Below are positions 17,489-25,315 of a DNA stretch of 64,000 nt, in pieces. The number at the start of each line of letters is the position of its first letter. Position 1 is the first letter of the stretch. The stretch lies in the NCBI GenBank assembly GCA_965214305.1, contig OZ243949.1:1-64000 (forward strand), read 5' to 3'. The notes under the pieces are model-generated. The model ran no database searches. It had not been told where the DNA came from and saw only the letters and a list, made by a program, of their open reading frames with translations. Both the position numbers and the translations under genes were made by a program. The stretch is from Azophilus sp965214305. Lineage in GTDB: Bacteria > Pseudomonadota > Gammaproteobacteria > Pseudomonadales > Azotimanducaceae.

Positions 17489-20329
17489 ATGGCTCGATAT
17501 TTGACCCGGGCGATCCTTTTGGCCGTGGTGCCCTTGGTTGCGGCTCGCGCTTTCGCTACCGGAGAGGCCCCGCGGGCCGCAACCGACGTTGTGGCCAACC
17601 CCGCCATTGCGACGCAGGCGCGGGATGCCGCAGCGGCCGTGGCGGACATCGACATTCCCTTCCGCAAATTCACGCTCGACAACGGCCTAACGCTCATTGT
17701 CCACGAGGACAACAAGGCGCCGGTGGTGGCGGTGAACGTCTGGTATCACGTCGGTTCCAAGAACGAGCAGCCGGGCAAAACCGGCTTCGCCCACCTGTTC
17801 GAGCATTTGATGTTCAACGGCACGGAGAACTACCCCGGCGAGTTCTTTGAGCCCTTCGAGCGGGTGGGTGCGACGGGCATGAACGGCACCACCAACGTTG
17901 ATCGAACCAACTACTTTGAGGTGGTGCCGAAAAACGCCCTTGACCTGGCCCTGTGGATGGAATCGGATCGCATGGGTCACCTGCTCGGCGCGGTCGATCA
18001 GGCGCGCCTCGACGAACAGCGCGGCGTGGTGCAGAACGAAAAGCGTCAGCGCGAGAACCAGCCCTACGGGCGCGTTTTCAACTTGCTGTTCGAGAACCTG
18101 TTTCCCGAAGGGCACCCCTATTCCTGGCCCGTGATCGGTAGCATGGCGGACTTGAACGCCGCCACCCTGGACGATGTGCGGGGCTGGTTTAACCGCTATT
18201 ACGGCGCGGCCAATGCCGTTTTGGTCATTGCCGGCGATGTGCAAGCCGAAGCGGTCAAGGCCCGCGTCGAGCACTATTTCGGCCACATTGCCGCCGGCCC
18301 GCCGCTGCACCGGCAGGCGCAGTGGATACCGGAAGTGCAGGGCGTGCGCCGCCTGGTCATGCAAGATCGGGTGCCGCAAGCACGCCTCTACAAGGCTTGG
18401 ACCATGCCCCGCTATGGTGCGCTTGATGCCAACCACCTGGATCTGGTGGCGACCATACTCAGCGAGGGCAAGACATCCCGGCTCTACAAGCGGCTGGTTT
18501 ACGATGAGCGTCTCGCCTCGGATGTCAGTGCCTTCGCCTTTCCCATGGAGATTGCCGGCATTTTCGGCATCGTGGCGACGGCCTTGCCGGAGCATAGCCT
18601 CGCCGCACTCGACACCGCCATCGCCGAAGAGATTGCCAACTTTATTGAGCACGGGCCGACCGCGGACGAATTGAGCCGCACGGTCACCAGCCGTCGCGCC
18701 GCATTTATCCGCGGCATTGAACGGGTGGGTGGATTCGGCGGCAAAAGCGACCAGCTGGCGCGCAACGAAACCTACATGGGCAACCCCGCCTTCCACAAGA
18801 CCACCCTGGCCCGTTGGCGTGCGGCAACGCCCGCCGATTTGCAAGCGGCCGCCAAGCGTTGGATGGAGCGCGGCCAATTCAATCTCGAAGTGCTGCCATT
18901 CCCATCCACATCGGTTACCGAGGCCATGGCGGATCGCTCCCGCTTGCCGGCAACGGGCGCGCCGCCCGCAGCACCCTTTGATGCGTTTGAGCGTTTTTCG
19001 CTCGATAACGGCTTGGCGGTCATGCTTGCCCAGCGGCGCGCGATTCCCGTTGTCGAGATGAATTTGGTTGTCGATGCCGGTTATGCGGCCGATCAGTTCG
19101 CCACGCCCGGCACGGCCGATTTGGCGCTTGCCATGCTTGATGAGGGCACGACCACCCGCAATGCGTTGCAGATCAGCGATGAGTTGTTGCGTTTGGGCGC
19201 CGGTTTGAGCGGCGGCTCCGATCTCGATACGTCCTATGTGGGCTTGTCCGCGCTCAAGGAGAACCTGGCGGCGTCCCTCGACCTCTATGCGGATGTCATC
19301 CTGAATCCCTCCTTCCCGACGGCCGATTTCGAGCGCCTGCAACAGTTGCAACTCGTTGGCATTCAGCAGGAGAAGGTACAACCCCGAACCTTGGCGCTGC
19401 GGCTCTTTCCGCGCCTGCTCTATGGCGAGGGGCATGCCTACAGCCTGCCCTTTACCGGCTCCGGCGATGAGGCTTCGGTGGCCACCCTGACCCCGGAAGA
19501 CCTCGCGGCTTTCCATGCAACCTGGTTCAAACCGAACAATGCCACCCTGATTATTGTTGGCGATACGACGCGCGCCGAGATTGAGCCGCTGCTTGCGGAA
19601 CGGTTTGCGGCCTGGACGGCGGCCGATGTGCCCACCAAGAACCTCGACGCCGTTGCCCATCGGGAAGCGTCCGTCGTCTACTTGGTGGATCGTCCCGATT
19701 CCGAGCAATCCGTCATTATCGCCGGCCATATCGTACCGCCGCGCAACACCGCCGCGGAAATGGCCATCAGCACTATGAACCAGGTGCTTGGCGGCGATTT
19801 CACCGCCAGGGTCAACATGAATCTCCGCGAAGACAAGGGCTGGTCCTACGGTGCCTATACGCGCATCGTCGCCGCTCGCGGCCAACGGCCATTCATGGCG
19901 GTGGCGCCGGTACAAACCGACAAAACCGGTGCCGCCATGGCCGAACTGCAAAATGAAATCGAAGCGATACGCGACCGCCGCCCGCCCCAGGCCGAGGAGA
20001 TTGCCAAGGTTAAGGATCGGCGCACCTTGTCGCTGCCGGGGCGCTGGGAAACAGCCTCCGCCGTCTTGGGGTCGCTTTCCGAAATCGTCCGCTTCGGTTT
20101 GCCGGACGACTACTGGCACACCTACGCGGATACGGTTCGAGGTTTGAGCGAAGCCGAAATTCGCCGTGCGGCGGTTGATGTGGTGCGACCGGACGGCCTG
20201 ATTTGGGTTGTTGTGGGTGATCGGGCGCGTGTCGAGGCCGACATCGAACAGCTGGATATCGGCAAGCTCGTCGCTCTTGATGTGGACGGCAATGTTCTTG
20301 AACCCGGTGCCGACGCACCGAGCAACTAA
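17489..20329 (+). CDS. M16-family zinc metallopeptidase (two pitrilysin-like halves)
   Basis: This 946-residue protein has a signal peptide (MARYLTRAILLAVVPLVAARAFA), so it is periplasmic or exported. The first M16 half carries the inverted zinc motif HLFEH (about 102-106). The downstream Glu region is VVQNEKRQREN. The second half (from about residue 500) keeps the fold, LDNGLAVMLAQRRAIPVVEMNL, but lacks HxxEH and is probably structural. Length and two-domain layout match single-chain bacterial M16 enzymes that degrade peptides. The long antisense open frame over it is a shadow. Confidence 0.92.
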   Translation: MARYLTRAILLAVVPLVAARAFATGEAPRAATDVVANPAIATQARDAAAAVADIDIPFRKFTLDNGLTLIVHEDNKAPVVAVNVWYHVGSKNEQPGKTGFAHLFEHLMFNGTENYPGEFFEPFERVGATGMNGTTNVDRTNYFEVVPKNALDLALWMESDRMGHLLGAVDQARLDEQRGVVQNEKRQRENQPYGRVFNLLFENLFPEGHPYSWPVIGSMADLNAATLDDVRGWFNRYYGAANAVLVIAGDVQAEAVKARVEHYFGHIAAGPPLHRQAQWIPEVQGVRRLVMQDRVPQARLYKAWTMPRYGALDANHLDLVATILSEGKTSRLYKRLVYDERLASDVSAFAFPMEIAGIFGIVATALPEHSLAALDTAIAEEIANFIEHGPTADELSRTVTSRRAAFIRGIERVGGFGGKSDQLARNETYMGNPAFHKTTLARWRAATPADLQAAAKRWMERGQFNLEVLPFPSTSVTEAMADRSRLPATGAPPAAPFDAFERFSLDNGLAVMLAQRRAIPVVEMNLVVDAGYAADQFATPGTADLALAMLDEGTTTRNALQISDELLRLGAGLSGGSDLDTSYVGLSALKENLAASLDLYADVILNPSFPTADFERLQQLQLVGIQQEKVQPRTLALRLFPRLLYGEGHAYSLPFTGSGDEASVATLTPEDLAAFHATWFKPNNATLIIVGDTTRAEIEPLLAERFAAWTAADVPTKNLDAVAHREASVVYLVDRPDSEQSVIIAGHIVPPRNTAAEMAISTMNQVLGGDFTARVNMNLREDKGWSYGAYTRIVAARGQRPFMAVAPVQTDKTGAAMAELQNEIEAIRDRRPPQAEEIAKVKDRRTLSLPGRWETASAVLGSLSEIVRFGLPDDYWHTYADTVRGLSEAEIRRAAVDVVRPDGLIWVVVGDRARVEADIEQLDIGKLVALDVDGNVLEPGADAPSN

Positions 20330-20357
20330 CGGCTTAGCGCAACGCACGGATTAGGCC

Positions 20358-20504
20358 ATGGAATGGGTTCTAATTGCGGCGGTGCTGTTTTTCTCGGCGA
20401 CGGCGAGGAAAATTTTAGGGGAGACCCTGGCGGGGTGCTTCACCATCGTCTCAATTTTGATCCTCGGCGCGGTCGTCGTATGGCTGCTGAACTCCTGCTC
20501 TTGA
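20358..20504 (+). CDS. Possible 48-residue membrane protein
   Basis: An ATG 28 bp after the M16 peptidase stop opens 48 codons that encode two hydrophobic stretches (VLIAAVLFFSA and FTIVSILILGAVVVWLL), separated by a short basic/acidic turn, and end NSCS. There is no strong Shine-Dalgarno (GGATTAGG lies close by). The composition is membrane-like rather than random for such GC-rich DNA. I do not recognise a family. A MITE-like end follows 12 bp after the stop. Confidence 0.4.
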   Translation: MEWVLIAAVLFFSATARKILGETLAGCFTIVSILILGAVVVWLLNSCS

Positions 20505-20516
20505 AATACGCGGGCT

Positions 20517-20558
20517 AGGAGCCTCTGCCCGCGGAAGTCGCGCAAGCGAAAATTCGCC
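20517..20558 (+). repeat. Solo end of the MITE-like element at the island edge
   Basis: AGGAGCCTCTGCCCGCGGAA followed by GTCGCGCAAGCGAAAATTCG matches the element end with two changes. It lies about 15 bp from the point where the truncated ATPase pseudogene stops, so it marks the metX-peptidase side boundary of the decayed island. Confidence 0.6.
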
Positions 20559-20572
20559 ATGCTCAGGCTGTG

Positions 20573-22012
20573 CTACTTGGAAGGAAGCCGGGCCGTGCGC
20601 TCGAAGCGCCAGTCCGCGTACATCTTCGAGACCCGCTTGCGGACGCGCTCGCTGCCCAAGTCCTCGAACAACCGCCGCCGGACCACATCGCCGATTTCCG
20701 CCTCGTCGTTGGCGATCAGGTCGCGGGCCACGCGCCGCACCACCTTGGTGATCCGGTCCTGCCATTGCCGGTCCCAATCGGTCATCTCCACCTGGCTGCG
20801 CGGCAGGCTGATGACCGCGGCGGCGCCCGCCGCGCCGGTGACGGCCACGGTCAGGTTCTGAATGAAGGCATGAAAGCTGTCGGCGCGGTCGCGATGACGG
20901 TTGACGAAATTGAGCACCTCGTCGAACAGCAGCAAGACGGGAGCGTCCGCAGCCGCGAAGACGCGGGCGATCGCATCGGTGCCCGGCGGCGTGCTCTTCG
21001 CAGCGGCCCCGAGCGCGGCCACGCCCTTGTCGCCCGCCAGTTGGCGGGCAAGATCGATCCATGGCGTTTCGCGGCCTTCCGACGGATCCCAAGCATTGCC
21101 CACGAACACCCCCACCCGCGCCTGCGGCGCATCGGCAATGCCCGCATGGGCCAGCAGATCGGCCACGCCCGGCAGGCTCGCGGCATCGCGGCCCGCCTTG
21201 GCCAAGTGATAGAGCGCGGTGAGCGTGTGCGTTTTGCCCCCGCCGAACTAGGTGACCAGCGTGAGCACCGGGAATGTGTTCTGCGTCTCGCCCGCAAGGC
21301 GCCGCAGCACCATGCCGGCGTGGTCGTTGAGGGCGCGGGTAAAGCAGGTGCGAGAGAAGAACTGTGCCGGCTCGCGGTAGTCCGCAGGCGCCGTGCCGGC
21401 CACCATCTGCTCCAGCGCAATCGCGAACTCGTCGGGGCTGAAGGAGCGCCCTTCCCGCACTTCGTCGGCCAGTTCCGGCCCGTGGCGCGGAATGTCTTCC
21501 AGCATCACCTTAAGAATGAGGCAGGCCACCGGATTGAGGTCGCTGGCAAAAGCCTCGCAGCCCAGCCGAAGCGCCTCCAGCGGAATCGAGCCGCCGCCCG
21601 CGAACGGATCCACCACCAGCGGCGCCTCCTCGCCATGGGTGGCCTTGACCAGCGACCGGCCGACATCGAGAAAGGTCGAGTTGGCCGAGTTATCCCAATT
21701 GGCGAAATCGGCGATGAACTTTAGGAGCCCGCGGCGCAGATCCGTGTCGGATTTCCCTTTACCGCCGCCTACGGAAGGCAGCAGCTTGCGCGCCGCTTCC
21801 TTGAAGTCGCCTGGACAATGCGGATCACAGGGATCGGGCAGCAGCAGCGCCCAAAGAACCGCCCGCGAGGATGCCAGCGGCCTCCGCGCCCACCACAGAT
21901 GCAGCGTCGAAGGATGGCCATGTCGGATCGACTTTTCCCGCACCGCGTGCCGCGATACCGCCGCAATCGGAAAATCCACCTCCGCCAGCCTCTTGCACTC
22001 GCGCGGAATCAT
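20573..22012 (-). pseudogene. Chimeric remnant: COG1743/DUF1156 methylase N-terminus joined to COG1483/DUF499 ATPase
   Basis: One frame of 480 codons is broken by a single TAG at 21248-21250. Codons 1 to about 185 are the start of a DUF1156-type DNA methylase: SIRHGHPSTLHLWWARRPLA, then DPFAGGGSIPLEALRLG and SDLNPVACLILKVMLEDIP. Near GPELADEVREG it switches to a DUF499-type ATPase: DEFAIALEQMVAGTAPADYREPAQFF. The ATPase Walker A (FGGGKTH) comes directly after the amber codon and Walker B is VLLLFDEVLNF. The ATPase then runs to DVVRRRLFEDLG and stops early at LPSK. Most of the methylase and both the start and end of the ATPase are missing. The ATG overlaps the DUF1828 stop (ATGA), a trace of the old operon. 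Family names are from pattern memory. Confidence 0.8.
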
Positions 22013-22785
22013 TCAGCAATGTTCTCGCTCAGAAAGCGCGTGATCCGGTCACGGTTTAACGCCAGGCTTGAAAACTGTTTGTCGCAAACATCGCTAAACC
22101 GTGCCAGCACCTTGCGATTGATCGCCTCTTGATCCTCAAAGATGGCGAGGGAACGGAATGGGATTCCCCACTTCTCGAACTGGTGCAAGGTAATGGTGGC
22201 ATCACGTGTTCTGTCGTCATTTGCAATGCCATGCACGAGAAGTGGCCGGGACATACTGTTGACCCGGCAATCGACAGTGTATTTTCCTTGAGAATCATGG
22301 GTTGGATCACTCCAATCGAAGCTAATTCGTTCCTCGGGGATGGCTTCGATCAAAAATGCCCGAAAATCCTCCATAAATGTGGATCGAACGCGCTCGCGTG
22401 AGAGAAACGAGACATCAGTGATCTTTAGCAGCCCTTGAACAAAGGAATACAGCGCGTCTCCATATCGCCCATCAGGCACTTCGATCAGCAACTCCCCTTG
22501 CTGATCCTCAATGCCGAAGATGGACAAGGCATTGGAAATGATCTTCTGGCGCGTTCCTCGATGCAGATCTTTCTCGTCGACGTCATAAGTCAGGTGCATG
22601 TAGGTATGCCCTTCATCGGTGAGCACCCATCGCGATCCATTCTTTTTGAGGACGACGCACATGTGGTCGCCATCTTCGAACAGAAACGGAGTAAATACCC
22701 GAAAGCGGTCGATTCCCTCTTCCGACAACCGGATTTTCTGCGACACCTTGCGGTGAAAATCCTGCTCTATCGTTTCAATCGACAT
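22009..22785 (-). CDS. DUF1828-domain protein
   Basis: This 258-residue intact protein opens MSIETIEQDFHRKVSQKI. It has an N-terminal DUF1828-like region (RFRVFTPFLFEDGDHMCVVL, then WVLTDEGHTYMHLTYD) and a C-terminal half (RVRSTFMEDFRAFL, QFEKWGIPFRSLAIFEDQEAINRKVLARF) of the type annotated with DUF1829. Its biochemical role is unknown. One base separates it from the DUF6978 stop, and its own stop overlaps the methylase remnant start. It is complete and uninterrupted, unlike everything around it except DUF6978. A start 76 codons further up is possible but overlaps the DUF6978 gene. Confidence 0.75.
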   Translation of the reverse strand: MSIETIEQDFHRKVSQKIRLSEEGIDRFRVFTPFLFEDGDHMCVVLKKNGSRWVLTDEGHTYMHLTYDVDEKDLHRGTRQKIISNALSIFGIEDQQGELLIEVPDGRYGDALYSFVQGLLKITDVSFLSRERVRSTFMEDFRAFLIEAIPEERISFDWSDPTHDSQGKYTVDCRVNSMSRPLLVHGIANDDRTRDATITLHQFEKWGIPFRSLAIFEDQEAINRKVLARFSDVCDKQFSSLALNRDRITRFLSENIAE

Positions 22786-22786
22786 A

Positions 22787-23272
22787 CTATTTCTCCAAGA
22801 AAAGATCGCGTTGCGGCCGATGTGGAAATTTGAAGCTCGCATCGTCGAACAGGCAGAGCAAAGCGTCCTGCAAAGTGCCGTAACGACCCGTCGGCTCGGC
22901 GTATGCGTCCTCCCGCGCCCCAAGCTTCTGATAACGCTCGGTTGCGAGATGAATATGGAAATCGTAGAAAGAGAGTCCTTCGATATGATTGGTGTGCTCG
23001 TGGCTCTTGCCATTGTAGCGGCGGAGCCGGAACACTTGATTTGATTGCGGGACGCACACCGCGAGAATGACGGAGAAATCCAAGGCGTTGGCCACGCTTT
23101 GCCTGAGAATCACGCGAAATTCATTCCCACAGTCACCGGTGATGTCGAGGTGCCGCTCCTGATGACCACGTTTGGACATCATCCGAGCGCGGATCGTCCA
23201 GTCAGCAGGCAGCAATTTGCTCTCCCGCACAAGCGATTCAATCTCTTGGTCCGTGTACGTCACCGCCATCAT
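22787..23272 (-). CDS. DUF6978-like protein
   Basis: This 161-residue intact protein has the conserved core GNEFRVILRQS, then NALDFSVIL, then QVFRLRRYNGKSHEHTN, then FYDFHIHLATERYQ and AYAEPTGRYG. This looks like the DUF6978 family, whose function I do not know; the His-rich patch (HEHTN, FHIH) could bind metal or nucleic acid. ATG 23272 (or 23269) follows AGGGAG at good distance. The frame also opens at TTG 23284, overlapping the helicase remnant stop. It is tightly coupled to the DUF1828 gene. Confidence 0.7.
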   Translation of the reverse strand: MMAVTYTDQEIESLVRESKLLPADWTIRARMMSKRGHQERHLDITGDCGNEFRVILRQSVANALDFSVILAVCVPQSNQVFRLRRYNGKSHEHTNHIEGLSFYDFHIHLATERYQKLGAREDAYAEPTGRYGTLQDALLCLFDDASFKFPHRPQRDLFLEK

Positions 23273-23280
23273 CTGCTCCC

Positions 23281-23840
23281 TCAAGCATCGGTGATCGTAT
23301 CAACATCCAGCCAGTAGTGCTGCACCTTGGTGACTTCGCGCCACGGGGATTTTGCGGGATTGCGGAGCGGTTCGCGGAGCTTCGGTTCGCTGGCGCAATC
23401 CGTGACAATGTAAAGCCAGTAGCAGTCGGGGCGGTCTTCCGCGACACGGCGCTCATTCGGCGTGAGGATGATGGTGCCGGTTGAGGACGCAAGGCCCTTT
23501 ATTTCGATGAGGCGGAGTTCCCCCGATTCGGGGTCGAGGCTGGTGATGTCGTAGCCCAGATTCCGTTCGTGAACGTCGCGGACTTTGCAGCCGCGCGCTG
23601 CCTCGTGCTCCATGACTACGCGCATTGCGGTCATTTCGGTGTTCGGATCGGGGCGCAGGCGCTTCAGTTCGGACGTTTCGCGTTCGGGGTGCGGCAGGAC
23701 CAACGCGCTCGCCAGCCGCTCCACGCCCCGCAACGTCACGGCGCGCTCGCGGCGCAGTTCATCCCGGCGCTTGTCCCGGCGCGCAAGCGTGTCCGCGTGG
23801 CGTGTTTCGGCCTGCGCCAGCCGGCCTTCGGCACCCGGCT
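23281..23840 (-). pseudogene. C-terminal remnant of SNF2-type helicase with DUF3883 domain
   Basis: About 186 codons match the end of large SNF2/DEAD helicases of defence loci. A charged helical stretch (AEGRLAQAETRHADTLARR, then RDELRRERAVTLRGVERLAS) is followed by a DUF3883 nuclease-like fold (GYDITSLDPESGELRLIEIKG, then TPNERRVAEDRPDCYWLYIV). The helicase core that should precede it is missing. The matching N-terminus is at 24672-25004. An IS5-type transposase fragment lies at the broken side. Confidence 0.75.
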
Positions 23841-23867
23841 TGCCGCTGTTCACGTCATCGTCGGCGC

Positions 23868-24029
23868 CGGAAGCCTTACCCGTTGGGAACGATGCTTCGG
23901 GTTCACTGCGTCCAGCTGTTCCACAACCTGAGCGATCCGGGGATGGAGGACCTGCTCTACGAGGTGGAGTCGGTGCGCCGGTTTGCGGGCCTGCGGCTGA
24001 CGGGTCCCTTGCCGGACGAGACGACGATT
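23868..24029 (+). pseudogene. Internal fragment of an IS5-family transposase
   Basis: About 54 codons in the plus direction encode RKPYPLGTMLRVHCVQLF, then HNLSDPGMEDLLYEVES, then VRRFAGLRL and PLPDETTI. This order is characteristic of the N-terminal third of IS5-group transposases. It has neither the start nor the DDE core, and the usual continuation after DETTI is replaced by unrelated sequence. It is debris from an insertion that probably took part in breaking the helicase gene. Confidence 0.75.
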
Positions 24030-24671
24030 GGTTCCGCCGCGGCTGGGCGCTGGAATGCGACGGCCAAGGCTCGCGTCTGGCCGCCTTCGACCTGTAGCGC
24101 GTAAGGGCGAGCCATCGTTCGCATCGGCAAGGTCCGCGTTCGTCCCGCGGCACGCTTGCAGGTGTTCCAGATCGCTTCGCCTTTCTCGGAGCGCATGCTT
24201 GTGCCCCGCAACAGAGCTAGCTCATCTCAGTCTCAGTCACAAACCCCGGGTCATATGATGGGGATTCATCTGCAACAGACAGACGGGTGGGGGCGGATCG
24301 TGTCTGGCCGAGATCGACCGTCCTGACTGTCGGCGGGCGCCAAGGGTGTTTGCGGGATTCGCCGCTACGGTTGCCGGACCCTGAGCTGCCGGATTTCGAT
24401 TTTAATTGGGGGGGGGGGGGTAACGTTTCTTGACATTAGGTGGTTTCCGTTCGTAACTACAGACGGCTCCTTAGTAGGAGCAAGGGACTTAACTATATAC
24501 CAGTCCCACATGTATCTGAACCCGCACACCTGCAAACCCGCACAGATGGCGGAACCAAGCCAGTGCGCGCCAATGGCTTGGCGCGCACTGCGTCTCCCGC
24601 GAGAGGGGAACGCAAAGGGCTTTAGCTGGCGCAGATTGGTGCAATATGCGGGCTGGCTGATGGCAGACGTT
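24030..24671. other. Unassigned debris inside the island
   Basis: I see no credible gene in these 640 bp. They hold a 12-G run (24409-24420), a hairpin at 24561-24590 (11-bp stem CAGTGCGCGCC, 8-nt loop) and a TTGACA box at 24430-24435 without a good -10. Base composition is more mixed than in the flanking genes. It replaces the missing middle of the helicase gene. Confidence 0.5.
24409..24420 (+). repeat. Homopolymer tract of 12 G
   Basis: Twelve consecutive G residues lie in non-coding debris between the helicase remnants. This is the only homopolymer of this length that I noticed in the window. Its length may be unreliable in sequencing. Confidence 0.8.
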
Positions 24672-25004
24672 TCAGCGAGGCTGAAACGTTTCGTTCGGCT
24701 TTTTCAGGCCGAAGTACGGATCGAACTCGTGGGCGATGCCGAGCGCGTGGGCTTCCAAGCCGATTCTGAGCAATCGGCCGTCCCCGTCGAAGGAAAGGGC
24801 GGAGCCGATGATAGTGAGGCCCTCGACATCGTTGGCAGAGAGCACGACGCTGCGGAACCGCTCCGTTTGCGTTCCAACCAGGCCCGCGACCCAGGAACCG
24901 GCGCCGTTCGGCTGTGCCGTCACTACTCGCATCGGCTCGCTGAACTGCGGGCCGGTCAGGATTTGCCCGTCTTGAATGGGAGGTTCTGCGCTCTGGTGTG
25001 CCAT
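24672..25004 (-). pseudogene. N-terminal remnant of SNF2-type defence helicase
   Basis: 110 codons begin MAHQSAEPPIQDGQIL and include PMRVVTAQPNGAGSWVAGLVG, then FDGDGRLLRIGLEAHALG and AHEFDPYFGL. This is the region just before the ATPase core of DrmD-like SNF2 helicases. After FGL the expected continuation into the DEAH/SNF2 core is lost; the frame runs into KKPNETFQPR and stops at a small hairpin. The start is 47 bp from the 3' end of selC. It belongs with the C-terminal piece at 23281-23840. Confidence 0.7.
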
Positions 25005-25050
25005 TTGTCGCGGATTTATGCGCCAGCGAGGTTGTGTGGGAACCGCTCTG

Positions 25051-25143
25051 TGGCGGAAGAGGTAGGAGTCGAACCCACCAGGCGCGTTATCGCGCCTCAA
25101 CGGCTTTGAAGGCCGCGCGCCCCACCGGAGACGATGCTCTTCC
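25051..25143 (-). tRNA. selC: tRNA-Sec (anticodon TCA)
   Basis: The minus strand reads GGAAGAGCATCGTCTCCGG at the 5' end, anticodon loop CTTCAAA in a 5-bp stem, a long variable arm (GGCGCG, ATAA, CGCGCC), TTCGACTCC in the T arm and an encoded CCA end. This closely follows E. coli selC. The acceptor stem shows seven clear pairs (GGAAGAG with CTCTTCC). It reads UGA as selenocysteine with SelA, SelB and SelD. The decayed island starts 47 bp beyond its 3' end, the classic place for tRNA-targeted integration. No second copy of the tRNA 3' end was seen at the other island edge. Confidence 0.95.
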
Positions 25144-25229
25144 ACAGTTGGCGTTACCGGGCTGTAACTCTACCATCGGTCATGCCGTTTTTTGCGGTGG
25201 TTACCCGAATTTCGGCGGTGTGTCAGTTT

Positions 25230-25257
25230 GAATTTCCTACGACACAGGCTCCCAGGA
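25230..25257 (-). repeat. Diverged MITE-like end between selC and selB
   Basis: GAATTTCCTACGACACAGG followed by CTCCCAGG resembles the variant end at 39699-39740 (ACTTCCTACGACGCAGGCTC). Only about 28 bp are recognisable. Confidence 0.35.
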
Positions 25258-25315
25258 TTCCTAAAAGCTCGCCGCATGGCGTTGGTGGGCTAGCGGGCCC
25301 CAAGCGGCACCGCGG

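Noticed and set aside
17687..20347. 886-codon open frame on the minus strand over the M16 peptidase
   Set aside because: It mirrors the real gene almost end to end, its product has no family features, and the plus-strand protein has a signal peptide and HxxEH. Long antisense frames are common in GC-rich genes.
22009..23013. Longer start for the DUF1828 protein at 23013
   Set aside because: It would run 76 codons inside the DUF6978 gene; ATG 22785 gives the conserved-looking N-terminus and one-base spacing.
20517..25143. Direct-repeat attachment sites for the selC island
   Set aside because: I looked for a second copy of the tRNA 3' end (GGTTCGACTCCTACC) near the far edge and found none, so no att sites are claimed.
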